Of a stretch of 7,410 bases of DNA, positions 1-6,188 are shown in pieces. Within the stretch, counting starts at the first letter, position 1. Each line of letters opens with the position of its first letter. This DNA comes from Methanoregulaceae archaeon (lineage in GTDB: Archaea; Halobacteriota; Methanomicrobia; Methanomicrobiales; Methanospirillaceae). Below the pieces are notes generated by a model. That model worked only from the letters and a program-made list of their open reading frames with translations, searched no databases and was not told the origin of the DNA. The stretch covers positions 1,148 to 8,557 of the forward strand of contig DUGU01000156.1 of assembly GCA_013331215.1 (NCBI GenBank). The letters are read 5' to 3'. Both the position numbers and the translations under genes were made by a program.

Positions 1-24
1 TGAGTTCAAATCTCACCGACCCCA
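1..24 (+). tRNA. tRNA 3' end (partial; amino acid not determinable)
   Basis: The window opens inside a tRNA. Bases 1-4 are the 5' side of the T stem, 5-11 are a canonical seven-base T loop (TTCAAAT), and 12-16 are the 3' side of the stem. Four of its five pairs are visible and the fifth lies outside the window. Bases 17-23 (CGACCCC) form the 3' acceptor strand and A24 is the discriminator base. CCA is not encoded, as in many archaeal tRNA genes. The 5' acceptor strand should therefore read GGGGTCG. The anticodon lies outside the window, so the identity is unknown; an A discriminator with a G-rich acceptor would fit tRNA-Trp, but this is only a guess. Confidence 0.82.
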
Positions 25-195
25 CGTTTCTTACAGCTCTCCTCCGCTCGATTGCACAATCGCTCGAAGCTGCTCGACAATCGAGGTTGCCGGATCCGGG
101 ACGGCGAATATCCCTGTCCCCCATATAACGGCTCCGAAGGTCGGTATCCGGGCACCCGGGACTCCTTCCGGGCTCCTGTTGCAACGATGGGGGCG
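25..195 (+). other. Spacer between tRNA and fae-hps with short inverted repeats
   Basis: No gene is seen here. The segment holds several short GC-rich inverted repeats: a perfect 10-bp palindrome at 90-99 (CCGGATCCGG), a GGGAC/GTCCC stem at 98-102 and 116-120, and a trio CCGGG (148-152), CCCGG (155-159), CCGGG (168-172), in which the middle arm could pair with the third across an eight-base loop. An AT-rich hexamer around 123-128 (ATATAA) could be another TATA element. The stems are short for a GC-rich genome, so a regulatory role is unproven. Confidence 0.4.
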
Positions 196-196
196 G

Positions 197-239
197 TTTT
201 TTTAATACGGCTCTCCAACAAATGAGAGACGCAGGGGTT
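197..239 (+). promoter_or_regulatory. Promoter (TATA-like box) and ribosome binding site of fae-hps
   Basis: A T-run leading into AATAC (197-208) is the most AT-rich spot upstream of fae-hps and contains a TATA-like core at about 199-206. Archaeal transcription normally starts about 25 bases downstream, near 228-231. That would leave a leader of about 15 bases containing the purine-rich AGGGG at 233-237, a plausible Shine-Dalgarno site 7 bases before the ATG at 245. The same T-run could instead, or also, terminate transcripts coming from the tRNA side. Confidence 0.5.
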
Positions 240-244
240 ACTGG

Positions 245-1432
245 ATGTATCTGATTGGAGAAGCACTGGTCGGGGACGGCCCCGAACTCGCGCACGTCGA
301 TTTAATGATTGGAGATAAGGCCGGTCCGATCGGCCAGGCGTTCGCGAACGGGCTGTCGCAGCTCTCGGCAGGGCACACGCCGCTCCTCGCGGTGGTGCGG
401 CCGAACCTGATGACCAAGCCCGCGACCCTCGTAATCCCGAAGGTGACCCTGAAGAAGGGCGAGCAGGTCCGCGAGATGTTCGGCCCGGTCCAGGCCGCGG
501 TCGCGAAGGCCGTCGCGGACGCGCTCGAGGAGGGGGTCTTCGGCGACCTCGACGTGGACGACCTAGTCATCCTCGCCTCGATCTATCTCGCCCCCGAGGC
601 GAAGGACTACAACAGGATCTTCCGGTTCAATTACGGCGCGACCAAGCTCGCGCTCGGCCGGGCCCTCGAGAGCTTCCCGCCGACGAAGACCCTGCTCTAC
701 GAGAAGGACCGGGGGGCGCACGCGGTGATGGGCTTCAAGGTCCAGCGGCTCTGGGACCCGCCGTACCTCCAGGTCGCCCTCGACCTCGTGGACCTGAACC
801 GCGTACGCGCGGTCCTCGCCGACCTTCCCGAGTCGGACCACCTGGTCATCGAGGCCGGGACCCCGACGATCAAGCAGTTCGGGCTCTCGGTCATCGCCGA
901 GATCCGGAAGGTCCGGCCGAACGCGTTCATCATCGCGGACCTCAAGACCCTCGACACGGGCAACCTCGAGGCCCGCATGGCCGCCAACGCGACCGCGGAC
1001 GCGGTCGTCATCTCCGGCCTCGCGCCGCTGCCGACGATCGAGACGGCACTGGCCGAGGCGAAGAAGACCGGGATCTACTCGATCATCGACATGCTCAATG
1101 TCGCCGATCCGGTGGCGGTGATCCGCAATCTGAAGGTCAAGCCCGACATCGTCGAGCTCCACCGCGGGATCGACTGCGAGAAGGAGGGAACCTGCCACGT
1201 GTGGGGCGACATCCAGGCGATGCGCGAGGCCGCGGGCGGCAAGCTCCTGGTCGCGACGGCCGGCGGGATCCGGGTCGAGAACGTCCGGGACGCACTCGCG
1301 GCAGGGTCGCAGATCCTCGTCGTTGGCCGGGCCATCACGGCGTCCAAGGACGTCCGCCACGCGGCCGAGGAATTCCTCGAGCAGCTGGGCCGCGAGGAGA
1401 TCGACCAGTTCCGCATCATGACGGACTTTTAG
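245..1432 (+). CDS. fae-hps: Bifunctional formaldehyde-activating enzyme / 3-hexulose-6-phosphate synthase
   Basis: This 395-residue cytoplasmic fusion protein joins two enzymes. The N-terminal Fae domain (about 1-160) condenses formaldehyde with tetrahydromethanopterin to give methylene-H4MPT; it shows the family opening with catalytic His17 in AHVDL, the GHTPLL segment and the AQAAVAKAVADA-like helix (here VQAAVAKAVADA). The C-terminal Hps domain (about 170-395) interconverts formaldehyde plus ribulose 5-phosphate with hexulose 6-phosphate. It is an orotidine-monophosphate-decarboxylase-type barrel with the strand LQVALD (175-180), the DxKxxD signature (Asp232, Lys234, Asp237), His306 in VELHRG, a phosphate-binding AGGIR near 339-343 and VVGRAIT. 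In archaea lacking the oxidative pentose phosphate route this activity supplies pentoses by running in reverse, and Fae captures the released formaldehyde. Full length, no frame breaks, and almost all codons end in C or G, which suggests strong expression. The start is the first ATG, preceded by AGGGG. Confidence 0.97.
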   Translation: MYLIGEALVGDGPELAHVDLMIGDKAGPIGQAFANGLSQLSAGHTPLLAVVRPNLMTKPATLVIPKVTLKKGEQVREMFGPVQAAVAKAVADALEEGVFGDLDVDDLVILASIYLAPEAKDYNRIFRFNYGATKLALGRALESFPPTKTLLYEKDRGAHAVMGFKVQRLWDPPYLQVALDLVDLNRVRAVLADLPESDHLVIEAGTPTIKQFGLSVIAEIRKVRPNAFIIADLKTLDTGNLEARMAANATADAVVISGLAPLPTIETALAEAKKTGIYSIIDMLNVADPVAVIRNLKVKPDIVELHRGIDCEKEGTCHVWGDIQAMREAAGGKLLVATAGGIRVENVRDALAAGSQILVVGRAITASKDVRHAAEEFLEQLGREEIDQFRIMTDF

Positions 1433-1441
1433 TCCATCATA

Positions 1442-1447
1442 TTTTTT
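1442..1447 (+). terminator. T-run terminator after fae-hps
   Basis: Six consecutive T bases start nine bases after the fae-hps stop codon. Archaeal RNA polymerase terminates at T-rich tracts on the non-template strand without needing a hairpin, so this is a fitting end for the fae-hps transcript. No strong stem precedes it. Confidence 0.55.
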
Positions 1448-1716
1448 AGTCACGTTAAAGTCCGCACGTGTCCAATAGGGCTCTATGCCCGTCGATCTCA
1501 GGCATCGTGCAGAGTGTATTGAAGATGGGCGCTTCTCCATTGTAGACGGGGCGCTCCTCCGGGGATATCTTGCCTAGTTCGCCGCGACGTCGGGCGCGAG
1601 ACCCGGCCGACGACACAACCGCCATCACCACAGCATGCGGCTACAAACCCGATCGCATACGTTCGCGAACGTAATGGCGGTCGCTGAGAGGGACCGCGAC
1701 GGCGGAGACCTGAGTC
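1448..1716. other. Gene-free gap upstream of the kinase, with a palindrome
   Basis: No reading frame here resembles a protein; the open frames are antisense or low-complexity arginine-rich translations. The notable element is the palindrome at 1658-1673, listed separately. GGAG at 1704-1707 sits nine bases before the GTG at 1717 and supports that GTG as the kinase start. An in-frame TGA at 1711-1713 excludes an earlier start in that frame. I see no clear TATA box. Confidence 0.5.
1658..1673. promoter_or_regulatory. Perfect 16-bp palindrome, candidate operator
   Basis: TACGTTCG followed directly by its reverse complement CGAACGTA gives an uninterrupted 16-bp perfect palindrome, centred about 51 bases before the GTG start of the sensor kinase. 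Size, symmetry and position are typical of a site for a dimeric DNA-binding regulator. Its 12-bp core also occurs at 339-350 inside fae-hps, where it simply encodes conserved Fae residues, so the core alone is not diagnostic. Which protein binds, if any, cannot be told from this window. Confidence 0.4.
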
Positions 1717-3519
1717 GTGAACCTCAGGCCACGGAGTCGCCCAGATGAGAATCGGGATACCGACGCACCCTCGAACCATCGCTGTTCGCGTGACGATGCC
1801 GATGAGCGGGAAGGCTACGGGCGGAGTGCCGGTACGAGCGCCGCACCTGCCAGTGAGCCTGACTATAGACTCTTCTTCAAGCGCGGGCCGGCATTGTACA
1901 TAGTCCTCAATCCCGACCTGTTACATCATCGCCGCCAGCGACGCATACCTCGAGGCAACCGTGACCCGCCGCGTCGAGATCGTCGGCAGGTACGTCTTCG
2001 AGGTGTTCCCGGACAACCCCGACGATCCATCCGCGGATCCCGTCGTATCCAAGTCACTCGCCTCATTCAGACGGGTGCTGCAGACCGGTACGATCGATGT
2101 CATGGGGCTCCAGCGACACGATGTCCGCAGGCCCGAATCTGACGGCAGTGGTTTCGAAGTACGGTACTGGAACGCGATCAACTCCCCGGTCCTTGATCCC
2201 GACGGATCCGTCGCCTACATCCTCCACCGTGTCGAGAACGTCACCGAGTTCGTGCTCCTCAAGCAGCAGGAGACCGAGCAGGCCCGGTCGGTCGATACGA
2301 TGATCGAGCGTACCGCGCAGATGAAGGCGGATCTCTCTGCCCGTTCCCGAGAGGTAGCTGAGGCGAGCAGGCAGCTCAAGGAGCTCAACGAGACACTCGA
2401 ACAGCGTGGCCGAACAGACGAGGTCGCTACGGGAGCGAGGAGCTGTTGCGGTCCATCGTGGAAGCGTCGCGTGACGTCATCTATCGCTGCAACCCGGCAA
2501 CCGGTCGCTTCGAGTACTTCAGCCCGGCCTCACGAGAGATCGTGGGGTACGCTCCCGACGAGTTGATGGCCCTGGATAACGAGACAGCGCTCTCGATGAT
2601 CCATCCCGATGATCTCTCTCTCATGCGGACCGCGATTGCGGAGATAGAGGTTGCCGGTCATGCGGCCGGGGAGTACCGCCAGCGGACGAAGACCGGCGGG
2701 TACCGCTGGATCTGCAACAATATGTCCCTGATCCGGGACAGCGCGGGCAGCTCACTCTACCGAGTCGGTACGATCCGGGATATCACCGATCGCAAGCAGG
2801 CCGAGATGGCGTTGCAGGATTATACCAAGCACCTTCGGCGTTCAAACGAGGACCTGGAGCGGTTTGCCTATGCCTCGAGCCACGACCTGCAGGAGCCATT
2901 GCGAAGCATAGTCAGCTTCGCCCAGCTCCTCGAGCGGCGCTATACAGGGAGACTCGATCCCGACGCAGACGAGTACATCCACTTCATCGTCGAGGGCGGA
3001 CACCGGATGCAGAGCCTGATCCTGAACCTCCTCGCCTACTCTCGGGTGAACACCACCGAGCAGGGACTGACCCCTACCGCGATCGAAGACGTCCTGGCCG
3101 CGGTGGAACGTAACCTCGCGCTTCAGCTGGACGAAGCCGGGGCCACGCTACGCTACGACCCGATGCCGACGGTCATGGCCGACCCGATGCTGCTCGAGCA
3201 GGTCTTTACAACTCTCGTCAGCAACACGATCAAATTCCGCCGGCTGGAAATGCCGCTGCGGATCCACATCGGCGTCCGGCGGCTCGACGGCCTCTTTGAG
3301 TTCTCGGTCAGTGACAACCGGATCGGGATCGAGGCGGAGTTCCGCGACCGGATCTTCGTGATCTTCAACCGCCTCCTCACCAAAGACGCCTATCCAGGCA
3401 CCGGGATCGGGCTCGCCATCGTCAAACGGATCATCGACCGTCACAGCTGCAGAGTCTGGGTCGAGTCGACCCCGGGCGAGGGCTCGACCTTCTTCTTCAC
3501 CCTCCCAGCCCTGTCATGA
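1717..3519 (+). pseudogene. PAS-PAS sensor histidine kinase, disrupted by three frame changes
   Basis: The pieces add up to a soluble sensor kinase of about 600 residues. The GTG at 1717 opens a variable N-terminus running into PAS domain 1 (from DYRLFFKRGPALYIVLNPDL). Near 1920-1925 one extra base shifts the frame; the domain continues (IIAASDAYLEAT, then FEVFPDNPDDP) to a linker coiled coil ending LNETLEQR. Near 2405-2410 the frame moves again to give VAEQTRSLRER. Near 2436-2440 it returns to the first frame for PAS domain 2 (SIVEASRDVIYRCNP to GTIRDITDRKQ, about 2450-2800). A HisKA domain follows with phospho-acceptor His at 2881-2883 (ASSHDLQEPLR), then the ATPase domain with N-box Asn at 3223-3225 and G2 motif GTGIGLAI. 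The G1 box reads DNRIG instead of DNGIG, and the usual HGGRIWVES is HSCRVWVES. No membrane segment or receiver domain is seen. Each break is restored by one base removed or two added. Real decay and assembly error are both possible; the damaged motifs favour decay. Confidence 0.85.
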
Positions 3520-4174
3520 AGTCATTGACCCGTTGCGAGGCTTCTTTGAGAAGAGGCGTCCCATGGCCGGATAGCAGGATGTCGTAATCCAAGCCGGAGA
3601 CCCTCCGTACCGACCGCATCGCCTCCGCCATGTCCGGGGTTGCGGAGGGGGGCGGGCCTCTCACGGTCCCGTTCTTCGTCAGAAGAGCGTCGCCACAGAA
3701 GACAGCCCGGAGTGTCAGGTCGTAAAGGCAGACGCTCCCGGGCGTATGGCCGGGCGTGTGGATGCACTCGAATCCGGAGAGACGGTCGCCGTCGTGGAGC
3801 AGGAGGTCGGGTTCCACCGGCTCGGCCGGCCACAGGGAGAGCAGATGAGCGAGGAGACGCCCGCGGAGCCCGGTCAGGGGTGGCATCGCTGCCCTTCCGG
3901 CGAGATATTCTGCATCTGCCTCATGCACCGCGACCCGGGCTCCGGTCGCTCTCCGGAGCTCGGCGACATTTCCGGTATGATCGGCATGGGAGTGGGTGAT
4001 GATGATGAGTTCGAGGTCGCGCGGATCGCGGTCAAGCTCGTCTCGGATGCAGGCGAGGATCTTCTTACTATTGCGGACGAGTCCCGTGTCGATCAGGACC
4101 AGTCCATCTCGGTCGACCAGATAGCAGTTCCCCTGGACGCCGTCAACCCGATGGATGTGAGAAACGAGTTCCAC
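3497..4174 (-). CDS. MBL-fold metallo-hydrolase (glyoxalase II-like)
   Basis: A 225-residue cytoplasmic enzyme of the metallo-beta-lactamase superfamily (COG0491-like). The full metal-binding set is visible: THSHADH with His61, His63, Asp65 and His66, then HTPGHTPGSVCLY, the bridging Asp in FCGDAL, and the last His in LLSGHGTPL. The early strand LVLIDTG (25-31) is also typical. Such proteins hydrolyse thioesters, lactones or phosphoesters using two metal ions; the substrate cannot be read from sequence. The start is a GTG with a strong GGCGGTGA ribosome binding site six bases upstream. It lies 34 bases downstream of the small membrane protein gene on the same strand, so the two are probably co-transcribed from the promoter facing tetR. 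Its final 23 bases overlap the end of the convergent kinase gene. No residues look damaged. Confidence 0.9.
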   Translation of the reverse strand: MELVSHIHRVDGVQGNCYLVDRDGLVLIDTGLVRNSKKILACIRDELDRDPRDLELIIITHSHADHTGNVAELRRATGARVAVHEADAEYLAGRAAMPPLTGLRGRLLAHLLSLWPAEPVEPDLLLHDGDRLSGFECIHTPGHTPGSVCLYDLTLRAVFCGDALLTKNGTVRGPPPSATPDMAEAMRSVRRVSGLDYDILLSGHGTPLLKEASQRVNDFMTGLGG

Positions 4175-4180
4175 TTCAGT

Positions 4181-4188
4181 TCACCGCC
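4181..4188 (-). promoter_or_regulatory. Ribosome binding site of the MBL hydrolase
   Basis: On the minus strand this reads GGCGGTGA, close to the archaeal anti-Shine-Dalgarno complement GGAGGTGA, and lies six bases before the GTG at 4174. It decides the start, since no ATG in this frame fits the conserved N-terminus. Confidence 0.75.
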
Positions 4189-4208
4189 GTGCTCGAATGC
4201 CACCTCAT

Positions 4209-4622
4209 TCAGGAAGAGAGGCTGATTGCCCCTATCGCTCCACCGAACGAGAGGAGCCCGACCCAGACCGGCAGATACGAGCCGCCCCACGGGATGAGTT
4301 CGGCCAGGAAGTACCCGAGAAAGAGGGCTGCGCCGACGACTCCTGCGAGGGCCAGACAATCCACCTTCCGGATGATCCCGTATCCAGCCACAAGGAACAG
4401 GACCCCGGTCGTGAAACAGACCAGGACCTTGCCGGCGACGAGCAGATCCCCGGCGGCGGGCGACAGATCCCAGTACATTCGGGCCGCGGCTGCGCTGTCG
4501 CCCAGTACGACGATGTTCGATACGAGCAGGAGCCCCAGGACGACCATCGCGAAGGGCGTCGCCCTATCGACCAGACCTGCCGGAACCATCGTGGCGCTTT
4601 CGGGTTCGCACGATCTCCACAT
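4209..4622 (-). CDS. Small four-helix integral membrane protein
   Basis: I do not recognise the family. From the ATG at 4622 the product has 137 residues; from the inner ATG at 4589 it has 126. Four hydrophobic segments are clear: AMVVLGLLLVSNIVVLG, then LLVAGKVLVCFTTGVLFLVAGY, LALAGVVGAALFLGYFLAEL and WVGLLSFGGAIGAISL, joined by short loops containing MYWDLSPAAGD and PWGGSYLPV. The protein should sit almost wholly in the cell membrane with no sizeable soluble domain. Neither start has a good ribosome binding site. I prefer 4622 because a TATA box at 4650-4657 would start transcription about five bases before it, giving a nearly leaderless mRNA; the open frame continues further upstream, but across the promoter. 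The gene heads a likely two-gene operon with the MBL hydrolase and diverges from tetR, which suggests TetR control. A transporter or small-molecule resistance role would fit that context but is not shown. Confidence 0.75.
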   Translation of the reverse strand: MWRSCEPESATMVPAGLVDRATPFAMVVLGLLLVSNIVVLGDSAAAARMYWDLSPAAGDLLVAGKVLVCFTTGVLFLVAGYGIIRKVDCLALAGVVGAALFLGYFLAELIPWGGSYLPVWVGLLSFGGAIGAISLSS

Positions 4623-4649
4623 ATGTACCGTACCAATACTTACTGATCG

Positions 4650-4657
4650 TAATAAAA
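4650..4657 (-). promoter_or_regulatory. TATA box for the membrane protein / hydrolase operon
   Basis: On the minus strand this reads TTTTATTA, a good archaeal TATA box in an AT-rich stretch. A start 25-27 bases downstream falls near 4627, just before the ATG at 4622. The interrupted repeat TTAC/GTAA (4640-4652, five-base centre) overlaps the box and could be part of a regulator site. Confidence 0.55.
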
Positions 4658-4700
4658 CATTCTCAACGTCATTATTGTAACGACCTGTCATCTTATCTCG

Positions 4701-4716
4701 TTCTGTGTCAACAGAA
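4701..4716. promoter_or_regulatory. Inverted repeat, candidate TetR operator
   Basis: TTCTGT and ACAGAA form perfect six-base arms around a four-base centre, ending eleven bases before the tetR start codon. A TATA-like ATTATTGTAA at 4671-4680 would start tetR transcription near 4700, so a protein bound here would block initiation or early elongation. TetR-family regulators commonly bind such sites in divergent intergenic regions and repress both their own gene and the neighbour. The repeat is short, so chance remains possible. Confidence 0.45.
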
Positions 4717-4727
4717 TACCGACGCAC

Positions 4728-5351
4728 ATGCCCAAAGTGGTCCCTGAGTACAAAGATGAGGCGCGAAAGAAAATCATCGTGGCCGCTCTCGAAGTCATGG
4801 GCACGAAAGGCTATCACGATACGACCATGGACGATATCGCCGCGCACCTGGGTGTGAGTAAGGGGGCGATCTATCTCTATTTTAAGACGCGAGACGAACT
4901 CCTGGCCGCGTTCATGGCCAAGATGCAGCAGCAGAACTACGAGGCTGCGATCCGCATCTTTCCGAAAGCCAAACCCCTGGAGTCGTGGACGGCCCTCTTC
5001 GACCAGTACATGCAGCTCGACGACCAGTTCAACGCCCTATTCTTCGAGATTATTGCAGCCGCGACAAGGAACAGAGCGGTCAAAGAGATCGTGGCCAATG
5101 GGATCATGACCGGAGTGGAGTACGCCGCACGAGGCATCACCCGGCAGCAGGAGAAGGGACTCATTCATCCGGGTGCGGACCCTAGGTCTGTTGCCGTCGC
5201 CATCACGTCCATGTTCATCGGGATGCGGAGCCTCGTCATGCTCGGCGCCGACCGTGACGAAGTCCGTCTGCAGTGGAGTGCGGTCGGACGGATCTTGCTG
5301 GGCATAGGCGAAGAGACGGAGGATCAGGTCGAGGAGCGTCCACTGCCTTGA
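4728..5351 (+). CDS. TetR-family transcriptional regulator
   Basis: A 207-residue cytoplasmic DNA-binding protein of normal TetR length. Residues about 13-58 form the TetR_N helix-turn-helix domain: KKIIVAALEVMGTKGYHDTT, then the recognition region MDDIAAHLGVSKGAIYLYF and KTRDELL. The remainder is a helical ligand-binding and dimerisation domain with hydrophobic stretches such as FNALFFEIIAAATRN and AVAITSMFIGMRSLVML; TetR C-terminal domains diverge too much to name the ligand. The gene diverges from the membrane protein / hydrolase pair across about 105 bp with a candidate operator at 4701-4716, so local repression and self-repression are the likely role. The ATG at 4728 has no evident ribosome binding site; a short leader is likely. 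The frame is intact. Confidence 0.93.
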   Translation: MPKVVPEYKDEARKKIIVAALEVMGTKGYHDTTMDDIAAHLGVSKGAIYLYFKTRDELLAAFMAKMQQQNYEAAIRIFPKAKPLESWTALFDQYMQLDDQFNALFFEIIAAATRNRAVKEIVANGIMTGVEYAARGITRQQEKGLIHPGADPRSVAVAITSMFIGMRSLVMLGADRDEVRLQWSAVGRILLGIGEETEDQVEERPLP

Positions 5352-5957
5352 TCCGAGGCGCCCCGCGGAAGGAAGGGAACAGCGGATCCGAGGGCCGCCG
5401 TCGAGACGAACGCGTTCGAGTCTTCAATGGGACTGAAGGGTATCGGTTCGACCGGGGCTGCGCCATCGCGGATCAGGTGTCGAGTCGATAGCGACCCCGA
5501 GGACGGGACCCGGCCCGTGCTGTGCAGCTCGCGATGACCGACGTAGCCCGACTCATGCAGATCTCGTTTTACGGTATCGGAGACACGGTCGAATCACATG
5601 GTCGTACCGGGCCGCTCAAAGGGCAGGTCTTCGGCGAACTCCAGTTTTTCCTTTTGCGGATAATGGCATCGGAACCGAGACGGAGTACTGCGTCCCGATG
5701 ATTCCAGGCTCTCACCGGGCGCGCCCGCCCATACCCGATGGTCTCTTGATAGCGTGTTGGTAACCGTGTCAGATACCCGGAGGATGGACCCTCGTGCCCC
5801 GGTAAGTATCAGGCTCGGAATGCTCGATAGCCTCAAACCCATCGGAGTCTTGACGGACGTTCGTGAGGCCCTTCCTTCATCAATCCTCATCAATGAATAT
5901 CTTTTTTACATACTTGTTTCGCCTGAACAATTACATTGATAAATCTATGATATATAA
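5352..5957. other. Long gene-poor region
   Basis: No frame on either strand over these 606 bases resembles a protein I know or shows the C/G-ending codon pattern of the intact neighbours. A 55-codon frame at 5534-5701 (+) and a 99-residue frame at 5594-5893 (-) are open but unconvincing. A perfect 12-bp palindrome CGAACGCGTTCG lies at 5407-5418. From about 5890 the sequence turns sharply AT-rich (for example TCTTTTTTACATAC at 5900-5913), which looks like promoter DNA for the small genes downstream. The rest may be remnants of lost genes or an untranslated transcript, with no positive evidence for either. Confidence 0.45.
5949..5956 (+). promoter_or_regulatory. TATA box at the small-gene cassette
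   Basis: GATATATA (5949-5956, running on into AAATG) is the strongest TATA-like element in the window and sits in an AT-rich patch (about 5890-6010). It directly abuts the ATG at 5958. If used, transcription would begin near 5977-5983, downstream of that ATG, so translation would have to begin further in. A second candidate, TTTTTACATA near 5903-5912, could serve the ATG at 5958 instead. Confidence 0.5.
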
Positions 5958-6188
5958 ATGTCACGCATAGTTACAAACATTGATACAGAGACATCAATTG
6001 AAAGGGCCGATCCCAGAATCACATCGTATCGTTATGCTGGCGCCGACCCCAGTTCCCATAGACAAATGAGCCGTCTGCCGAAGCTGGCCGAGGAGATCGA
6101 CGAGCATGTCCTTTCCCATCAAAGAATGATCAACGCCAATAAGAGCAGGGTCTCCCCGTCGCAGGACGAGGAGGGGGCAGAGGCATGA
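5958..6188 (+). CDS. Small hypothetical protein, first of an overlapping pair
   Basis: From the ATG at 5958 the frame encodes 76 residues; from the in-frame ATG at 6066 it encodes 40 (MSRLPKLAEEIDEHVLSHQR and onward). I do not recognise it. The first 36 codons are AT-rich and show no coding bias, while the part after 6066 has C/G-ending codons and an acidic, helical look (LPKLAEEIDEHVL, ending in an acidic tail DEEGAEA). With the TATA box abutting 5958, the shorter form is at least as likely; neither start has a good ribosome binding site. There are no membrane segments, cysteines or known motifs. Its TGA overlaps the next gene's ATG (ATGA), a layout that usually means translational coupling, so the two products probably act together. 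A regulator/partner or toxin-antitoxin pair is possible but not shown. Confidence 0.5.
   Translation: MSRIVTNIDTETSIERADPRITSYRYAGADPSSHRQMSRLPKLAEEIDEHVLSHQRMINANKSRVSPSQDEEGAEA
6170..6177 (+). promoter_or_regulatory. Ribosome binding site of the second small gene
   Basis: GGAGGGGG lies inside the end of the upstream small gene, seven bases before the ATG at 6185. It is the best Shine-Dalgarno match in the region and fixes the second gene's start at the ATGA overlap rather than at the later ATG at 6210. Confidence 0.65.

Noticed and set aside
563..1540. Long open frame on the minus strand opposite fae-hps (325 residues)
   Set aside because: It is a shadow of strong C/G-ending codon bias in fae-hps; the translation is arginine/aspartate/leucine-rich without motifs, and the opposite gene is certain.
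1498..1779. Minus-strand frame of 93 residues upstream of the kinase
   Set aside because: The translation is low-complexity and arginine-rich, overlaps the palindrome and the kinase start, and shows no coding pattern.
3640..4225. Plus-strand open frames opposite the MBL hydrolase
   Set aside because: They are shadows of the hydrolase, whose metal-binding motifs are unambiguous on the minus strand.
4590..4847. N-terminal extension of the membrane protein frame up to 4847
   Set aside because: It runs across the divergent promoter region and into tetR, and the extra residues do not look protein-like; starts at 4622 or 4589 are more sensible.
5534..5701. Open frame of 55 codons on the plus strand (MTDVARLMQISFYGIGDTVE and onward)
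   Set aside because: It lacks a ribosome binding site, a clear promoter, codon bias and any recognisable motif; its length is possible by chance at this GC content.
5594..5893. Open frame of 99 residues on the minus strand in the gene-poor region
   Set aside because: Its composition is rich in Arg, Ser and Pro with no motif and no ribosome binding site. It could be a remnant, but nothing supports it.
6043..6051. CCGACCCCA matching the tRNA 3' end (16-24), a possible integration attachment repeat
   Set aside because: Only nine bases match and the flanks differ; this is too short for an attachment site and no integrase is present.
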